Positions 59,866 to 64,000 of a DNA stretch of 64,000 nucleotides are shown here, piece by piece. The translations under genes were made by a program, and so were the position numbers. Origin of the DNA: Croceitalea marina (lineage in GTDB: Bacteria; Bacteroidota; Bacteroidia; Flavobacteriales; Flavobacteriaceae); contig NZ_JBHULB010000016.1 of NCBI RefSeq assembly GCF_042684265.1, positions 62,001 through 126,000 on the forward strand, in the 5' to 3' direction. The first letter of the stretch is position 1, and every line of letters begins with the position of its first letter. The notes under the pieces are model-generated. The model worked only from the letters and a program-made list of their open reading frames with translations, was not told the DNA's origin and did not search any database.

Positions 59866-60993
59866 ATGATGGATACTACAACGACCCTAATCATAATTTT
59901 ACTATCAATCGGTTGTGTACAAGGGGTCATTTATGGAGGCATCTTACTTAAAAGCACCAAAGAGAACGCGCAAGCAAATAGATTGCTTGCGACAATTTTA
60001 TTTTTTCTCTCTTATCGTCTGTTGGTTCAAATACTGCGATTGTTTGGTTTAGGGCGTTATGATACCTGGTATTATTTCATGCTAGATTTTAGCTGGATAC
60101 ATGGTCCCTTATTATATTTTTATTTAAAATCGCATATTGCCCCGAACTTCAAGTTTCAAAAGAAAGACCTATTACATTTTATTCCTTTCGTAGTTCAAAT
60201 TGGCTTTAGCATCTTCGTACGTTTACAAAACCTATATTGGGAGGGCTCCAGAGAGAGCCTTTCTTGGCTGGGCTACTGGGGCTATGTAGTTTGGATGAAC
60301 CTTTCAACTATTTATTTTGTCGCTAGTATTTTAATTATCATTTATACCATCAAAGCGCAAGGACTAATGAAATCAACAGACCTAAAAGCAGCTATATCCA
60401 GCGGCAATATGGACTGGCTTAAAAGGGTTTTAATGGCATTCAAAGTTTATTTTTCGCTGGTATTGGGCATTCTTTTGGTAGACTTCATCTTTATAAATAA
60501 TGCTCGGTTTACTTCATATTTTTATTTTACCCAATTTTATTATTATCCATTTTTCATAGGAATTGCAGGTCTCACCTATTGGTTGGGCCTTGAAGGTTAT
60601 AAAAGAAAAGACTTTAAAAATTTAAAAGCTAGAATCTCCAACGAAGAACTAGCGCAGTTAACACATATCGAAAAAGAGTTAGAGCTTACCATGAAAAAAA
60701 ACAAATGGTTCAAAGACCCAGAACTCACTTTAAGTGTTTTGGCGTCAAAAATGAATATTAAACCCTACTTATTAACCAAATGTCTGAACACCGTAAAGCA
60801 AAAAAAGTTCGCAGATTATATCAATCAGTTGAGGGTAGAAGAATTACAACTTTTATTGCAACGACCTGAAAATTCCAAATTCACACTTCTAAGCTTGGCC
60901 TTTGAAGCTGGCTTCAATTCCAAGTCCTCCTTTAATAGAGCGGTGAAAAAACATTTGGGCATTTCACCTAGTGAATTAAAAACTTCTTTTTAA
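59866..60993 (+). CDS. Membrane-anchored AraC family transcriptional regulator
   Basis: A 375-residue protein combining about seven membrane helices (residues 5-245) with a C-terminal AraC-type DNA-binding domain (about 275-375). The HTH part includes LSVLASKMNIKPYLLTKCLN and LAFEAGFNSKSSFNRAVKKH and ends LGISPSELKTSF. This design, a membrane sensor linked directly to an AraC domain, is frequent in Bacteroidetes. The signal is unknown. The following small secreted protein might be a target or partner. Confidence 0.88.
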   Translation: MMDTTTTLIIILLSIGCVQGVIYGGILLKSTKENAQANRLLATILFFLSYRLLVQILRLFGLGRYDTWYYFMLDFSWIHGPLLYFYLKSHIAPNFKFQKKDLLHFIPFVVQIGFSIFVRLQNLYWEGSRESLSWLGYWGYVVWMNLSTIYFVASILIIIYTIKAQGLMKSTDLKAAISSGNMDWLKRVLMAFKVYFSLVLGILLVDFIFINNARFTSYFYFTQFYYYPFFIGIAGLTYWLGLEGYKRKDFKNLKARISNEELAQLTHIEKELELTMKKNKWFKDPELTLSVLASKMNIKPYLLTKCLNTVKQKKFADYINQLRVEELQLLLQRPENSKFTLLSLAFEAGFNSKSSFNRAVKKHLGISPSELKTSF

Positions 60994-61107
60994 GGTTCAA
61001 TTTTTTATTTGACACCCCTACCTGTTTTTAAAATGGTTTCAATTTTAAAATTGGAGCGCTATCTCCTGTACAATAACCTAGGTTTGATCAAACAAAAAAT
61101 ATATATC

Positions 61108-61497
61108 ATGAAAACAACAGTAGTAGCAATCATTTTTTTCTCTTTAATGAATTCAGCTTTTTCGCAAAAAGCCATGGACGTAAACACTAATGTTCTCTTA
61201 GGAGAATGGAAATTAGATATGAGTCCGCAAGATAAAAGTGACACTAATTTTGCCATTATGCGTATTACAAGTGTCGACAATAAAGAGATGAAGGGTACTT
61301 TTTATCGAAAAGGTGTTGCACTTAAAAATGGCAAAATTAATACGCAACTGGGCATTATCTATGGCGCATTAACCTCTGGTGATAATTCTGGGCAGTACAA
61401 TACAGCATTCTACTTTGAAAATGGCAAGCTATATGGCACGACTCACGCATTAAACAGGGGGTTTCTATCAGTTTGGGTAGCAGAAAAAGTAGAATAA
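61108..61497 (+). CDS. Small secreted hypothetical protein
   Basis: A 129-residue protein. I chose the ATG at 61108 because KTTVVAIIFFSLMNSAFSQ is a good signal peptide; the frame extends 33 codons upstream without such a start. The mature domain begins with NVLLGEWKLDMSPQDK and has alternate strands (KEMKGTFYRKGVALKNGKIN, GQYNTAFYFENGKLYGT), like a small lipocalin-type or DUF-like beta barrel. No motif identifies the function. It stands alone downstream of the AraC regulator. Confidence 0.65.
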   Translation: MKTTVVAIIFFSLMNSAFSQKAMDVNTNVLLGEWKLDMSPQDKSDTNFAIMRITSVDNKEMKGTFYRKGVALKNGKINTQLGIIYGALTSGDNSGQYNTAFYFENGKLYGTTHALNRGFLSVWVAEKVE

Positions 61498-61513
61498 GAG
61501 ACTCTATTAAGAT

Positions 61514-61547
61514 TAGCTCCTCTTTTTCTAATCAGAATGGGGAGCTA
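61514..61547 (+). terminator. Possible bidirectional terminator between convergent genes
   Basis: TAGCTCC (61514-61520) pairs with GGAGCTA (61541-61547) around a 20-base T-rich loop, in the gap between two convergent genes. The tail on the plus strand (TGTTCGTTCTTTT) is moderate. Confidence 0.35.
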
Positions 61548-61919
61548 TGTTCGTTCTTTTAATAAACGAATTAAGCCATGTGAGGTTTTTAAACCACCCA
61601 TTTCTTCTTTTGAAATTAATACCTCCAGACCATTACCACCTTCAATGAGCACTATCGGAAACTCGAATTTATAGCCAAATTTACTGGCATACATCTTTGC
61701 AAATTCATCTTTATGGAGAAACACCATTTTATGTTGGTAATTCTGTCTAAACTTTTTCCATGTTCGATTTTCAGAAACAACACCGTAGGTAATGTCACAT
61801 AACTTACAATCATAAGTTGATGGACTAAAAACCTTTTGCATACTATCCATGAACGCATTTCTTGCACCCGAATTGGCGTTATACACAAAAACGATTTTTT
61901 GTTGGGTTTTCTTTTTCAT
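61545..61919 (-). CDS. Conserved hypothetical protein with CxxC motif
   Basis: A 124-residue soluble protein. The ATG at 61919 (MKKKTQQKIVFVYNANSG) is preferred; the frame extends five residues further to 61934. The pattern VYNANSGARNAFMDS (about 10-24), STYDCKLCDITYG (about 34-46, a Cys-x2-Cys pair) and WKKFRQNY recalls an unnamed flavobacterial family. The Cys pair may be redox-active or bind metal. Nothing further can be said about function. Confidence 0.7.
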   Translation of the reverse strand: MKKKTQQKIVFVYNANSGARNAFMDSMQKVFSPSTYDCKLCDITYGVVSENRTWKKFRQNYQHKMVFLHKDEFAKMYASKFGYKFEFPIVLIEGGNGLEVLISKEEMGGLKTSHGLIRLLKERT

Positions 61920-62008
61920 GGAATAAAAATACATTGGTTTATTCTCAATTTAGCATCTAAAGCTTTAATTTCCATCAAGTAAATCCAAATTAGAAAACTA
62001 ACAGGCAA

Positions 62009-62488
62009 ATGACAGCGACTTCTCCAAGAAAAATAATCAAAACCCATTCAATCATTCATTTTGGCATGTTGGCCGGTCCACTTCTAGCTGGAATCTTTTT
62101 TTACCTAAATACAGAAGTAAATGCTAATGGCTCTCAAGAAGATATTTTCATTTATATATTCCCGCTTATTGCCCTGGTAGCAATTTTTACAAGTAAAGTT
62201 GTCTACCGCACTTTTTTAAAACCGCTAAAACAAAAAGAACATCTACGTGACAAATTAGCCGGACTACAATCAGCTTCACTCATTCAATATGCTTTAATTG
62301 AAGGGCCTGCATTTCTTAATATTATATGGTTTGGTCAGACAGGTAATCTTTTGTATTTGACTATCGGCGGGGTCTTATTAATTTATCTTTTTATCCTTCG
62401 GCCCACAAAAACTAAGATTGAAAATGACCTAGAACTAAAAGGTGAGCATAAAAGACAGTTCAATAGATTTGACGAAGCCATATCATAA
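62009..62488 (+). CDS. Hypothetical membrane protein
   Basis: A 159-residue protein with four membrane helices (about 15-33, 46-64, 90-108 and 112-130). No conserved motif is recognised; the short loops are basic. It is followed 2 bases later by the DUF1287 gene, so co-transcription is likely. Function unknown. Confidence 0.72.
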   Translation: MTATSPRKIIKTHSIIHFGMLAGPLLAGIFFYLNTEVNANGSQEDIFIYIFPLIALVAIFTSKVVYRTFLKPLKQKEHLRDKLAGLQSASLIQYALIEGPAFLNIIWFGQTGNLLYLTIGGVLLIYLFILRPTKTKIENDLELKGEHKRQFNRFDEAIS

Positions 62489-62490
62489 AA

Positions 62491-63075
62491 ATGAAAAAAC
62501 AGAAGATACTCGCTTTATTATTTTTTATACACTGCTGCTTTATGTTTGGCCAAGAGCTTTTCTATGAAAAACTGGCCGATTCTGCATACATACTTACCAA
62601 AGACAAAGTAATCTATGACCCGAGTTATTTTTCTATTTCATATCCGAATGGTGATATTCCTGCCGCAAAAGGTGTTTGTGCAGATGTCATCATTAGGGCA
62701 TATCGAAAATTAAATATCGACCTTCAAAAAGAAGTTCATGAAGATATGCGCGCAAATTTTAAGGCATATCCTAAAATCTGGGGCCTAAAACGTACCGATA
62801 AAAACATAGACCATAGACGGGTACCTAACTTGATGGTTTTCTTTGAACGCTTTGGAAAAACAAAACCTATCTCAAATAAAGGAGAAGATTACCAACCTGG
62901 CGATATTGTATGTTGGAATTTAGGTGGAGCAATAACCCATATTGGGCTAGTAAGCAACCAGAAATCAAGTGATAGAAAGCGATACTTGATCGTCCACAAT
63001 ATCGGAGCTGGCCAAGTGTTACAAGACTGCCTTTTTGATTATAAGATTATTGGGCATTATCGTTATTCTAAGTAG
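62491..63075 (+). CDS. Exported DUF1287 family protein
   Basis: A 194-residue periplasmic protein. KKQKILALLFFIHCCFMFG is a signal peptide. The DUF1287 pattern is visible: ISYPNGDIPAAKGVCADVII (about 50-69, with a Cys), RAYRKLNIDLQKEVHEDM, HRRVPNLMVFF, PGDIVCWNLGGAITHIGLVS (about 135-154) and a C-terminal HYRYSK. The Cys71-type/His/polar arrangement resembles NlpC/P60-like cysteine peptidases, so it may act on peptidoglycan, but this is a fold-level inference. It ends convergently with gldC. Confidence 0.88.
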   Translation: MKKQKILALLFFIHCCFMFGQELFYEKLADSAYILTKDKVIYDPSYFSISYPNGDIPAAKGVCADVIIRAYRKLNIDLQKEVHEDMRANFKAYPKIWGLKRTDKNIDHRRVPNLMVFFERFGKTKPISNKGEDYQPGDIVCWNLGGAITHIGLVSNQKSSDRKRYLIVHNIGAGQVLQDCLFDYKIIGHYRYSK

Positions 63076-63076
63076 C

Positions 63077-63412
63077 TCAACTCTTAAGTTCAAGTTTTTC
63101 AGCGAAATAATCACAGAAATCCTTCATAGTAGCAGTCATCTTTTCGTCTTGGGTTGCTTTCATAAAAGTGTCTGCCATGGTCACCAAAGTTTGATGAAAG
63201 AAAGTTTTCATTTCATCTACGGGCATATCTTTTGTCCACAAATCAATCTTTAAAGACTCTTGATTTTTGCTATCCCAAACCGAAAGCATCATCGCTTTTG
63301 CACTTTCATTATCTATACCGCCATCTTCCGCCGACCATGTGAGTTGTTCTGGAACCCTGTTTTCGTCAAGCCCGACTTTTAATCTTATTTCTGAAGTATG
63401 TGCTACTGCCAT
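63077..63412 (-). CDS. gldC: Gliding motility protein GldC
   Basis: A 111-residue GldC. The sequence AHTSEIRLKVGLDENRVPEQ (4-23), IDNESAKAMMLSVWDSKNQE and LWTKDMPVDEMKTFFHQTLV match the family along the whole length. GldC is a cytosolic or membrane-associated accessory of gliding and of the type IX secretion machinery, of unclear biochemical role. It overlaps gldB by one base (stop/start), as in other Flavobacteria, so they are translationally coupled. Confidence 0.92.
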   Translation of the reverse strand: MAVAHTSEIRLKVGLDENRVPEQLTWSAEDGGIDNESAKAMMLSVWDSKNQESLKIDLWTKDMPVDEMKTFFHQTLVTMADTFMKATQDEKMTATMKDFCDYFAEKLELKS

Positions 63413-64000
63413 TATCTTTTTGGTTTGTAATTTGATTTTTTAAAAATATCATCCGCTGGTAGGCTAAGTAATTGTGTTGGGCTAATATTCGGGTTTTTGT
63501 CCATAAAAGCCCGAACAATCTGCCATCCCATATAACGTCCTAATCTGCCCGGTGATTCGCTATCCAATTCCAGTCCAAATTTAGAAAAGGGTGCTGGATC
63601 TAAAAACCTTCGATCCAGTTTAGCATCGGTACTATATAACAACTCTTCTTCAATAAAATGCCGCCAGATCTGCTCCTCATTAATTCTTGCCCAATCTAGC
63701 TCCTCTTTGGTATATCCGATTTTTTGATAGTCCTCCGTATTTGGTATGAGCCTATCAATTAAATACAACTCTTTACCATAGTATACCATTCTAGATAGAA
63801 AAGAACGGTTTCTAGGATATTTGTTTACACGCTTGGCTAAAGCACTTGCAATATTTGATGTTAAATAGTCTTTATCCAATCCTTTTGCGACATAATTCGG
63901 TAAACCGGAATAGAAATAATGTTCTTCCCCCAAATAGTTATCTAGCCCCAAAAGCAACAAAGAATCTGCCAAAATCACCCGATCATTATAATTTACATCA
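63412..64000 (-). CDS. gldB: Gliding motility lipoprotein GldB (5' end outside window)
   Basis: The C-terminal part of GldB; the frame is open to the window end and the lipoprotein signal lies outside. Visible residues include GLPNYVAKGLDKDYLTSNIA, VNKYPRN, MVYYGKELYLIDRLIP, and a C-terminal LGRYMGWQIVRAFMDKNPNI. GldB is needed for gliding and is related to metalloprotease-like proteins. It is coupled to gldC by a one-base overlap. Confidence 0.9.
   Translation of the reverse strand, partial: DVNYNDRVILADSLLLLGLDNYLGEEHYFYSGLPNYVAKGLDKDYLTSNIASALAKRVNKYPRNRSFLSRMVYYGKELYLIDRLIPNTEDYQKIGYTKEELDWARINEEQIWRHFIEEELLYSTDAKLDRRFLDPAPFSKFGLELDSESPGRLGRYMGWQIVRAFMDKNPNISPTQLLSLPADDIFKKSNYKPKR

Noticed and set aside
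61009..61107. Extension of the small secreted protein to 61009
   Set aside because: It would bury the signal peptide that begins at 61108 behind 33 residues.

Overview
The window is AT-rich chromosomal DNA from a member of the Bacteroidetes, most likely a marine Flavobacteriaceae. Support comes from the short primary sigma factor without region 1.1, promoter -7 boxes of the TAnnTTTG type, gliding genes gldB and gldC, FtsZ with a very long linker, a dcw cluster without murF, many lipoproteins and SusC-free outer-membrane barrels, and weak use of Shine-Dalgarno sites. No phage, insertion sequence or CRISPR array was seen. The identifications below rest on reading the translated sequences; no database search was run.

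Layout. 1-8.1 kb: end of pnp, a receptor-L-domain lipoprotein, rpoD, a VF530-type protein, trmL, a leishmanolysin-like protease, rpe and a YpdA-like reductase. 8.1-19.8 kb, all minus strand: a housekeeping-like run (outer-membrane protein, ATP-grasp, NRDE, DinB, LysE), then a very compact operon (18.5 to 11.6 kb) in which three different proteins each carry a Rieske [2Fe-2S] domain, fused to a glutamate-synthase-like FMN domain, to a thiamine-diphosphate enzyme and to a ferric-reductase-like membrane domain. A glycerate kinase precedes it. 19.8-35.1 kb: an exopolysaccharide locus with two paralogous response-regulator/glycosyltransferase-2 fusions, two paralogous GT4 enzymes, a GT-C-like membrane protein, a lipoprotein, a clan GH-A glycosidase, a flippase, a STAS protein and a TPR/beta-barrel exporter. 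35.1-41.3 kb: a signalling operon with an H-NOX protein, a PAS kinase, a FIST (NosP-type) protein, a second kinase with a NahK-like N-terminus, an Hpt protein, a LytTR regulator and a lone receiver. 41.6-42.1 kb: four and a bit copies of a 99-100 bp repeat, then tRNA-Arg(TCG). 42.1-58.2 kb: yqeY and the dcw cell-wall/division cluster from mraZ to ftsZ. 58.4-64 kb: alpha/beta hydrolase, engB, an AraC regulator, small hypotheticals, a DUF1287 protein, gldC and partial gldB.

How the parts may work together. The most interesting reading is that 19.8-41.4 kb is one system: two predicted nitric-oxide sensors (H-NOX and FIST) feed a multistep phosphorelay, and the neighbouring polysaccharide enzymes include glycosyltransferases that carry their own receiver domains. 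A 17-bp motif (TTTCTGTAGAYSRWTGG-like) recurs in five intergenic regions across both halves, and sits 95-97 bases before the start codon of three separate minus-strand genes, which suggests one regulon. Separately, four GTGGA boxes spaced 10, 20 and 21 bp lie upstream of mraZ and look like a Bacteroidetes version of the MraZ operator. The three-Rieske operon is a second candidate for an undescribed redox system.
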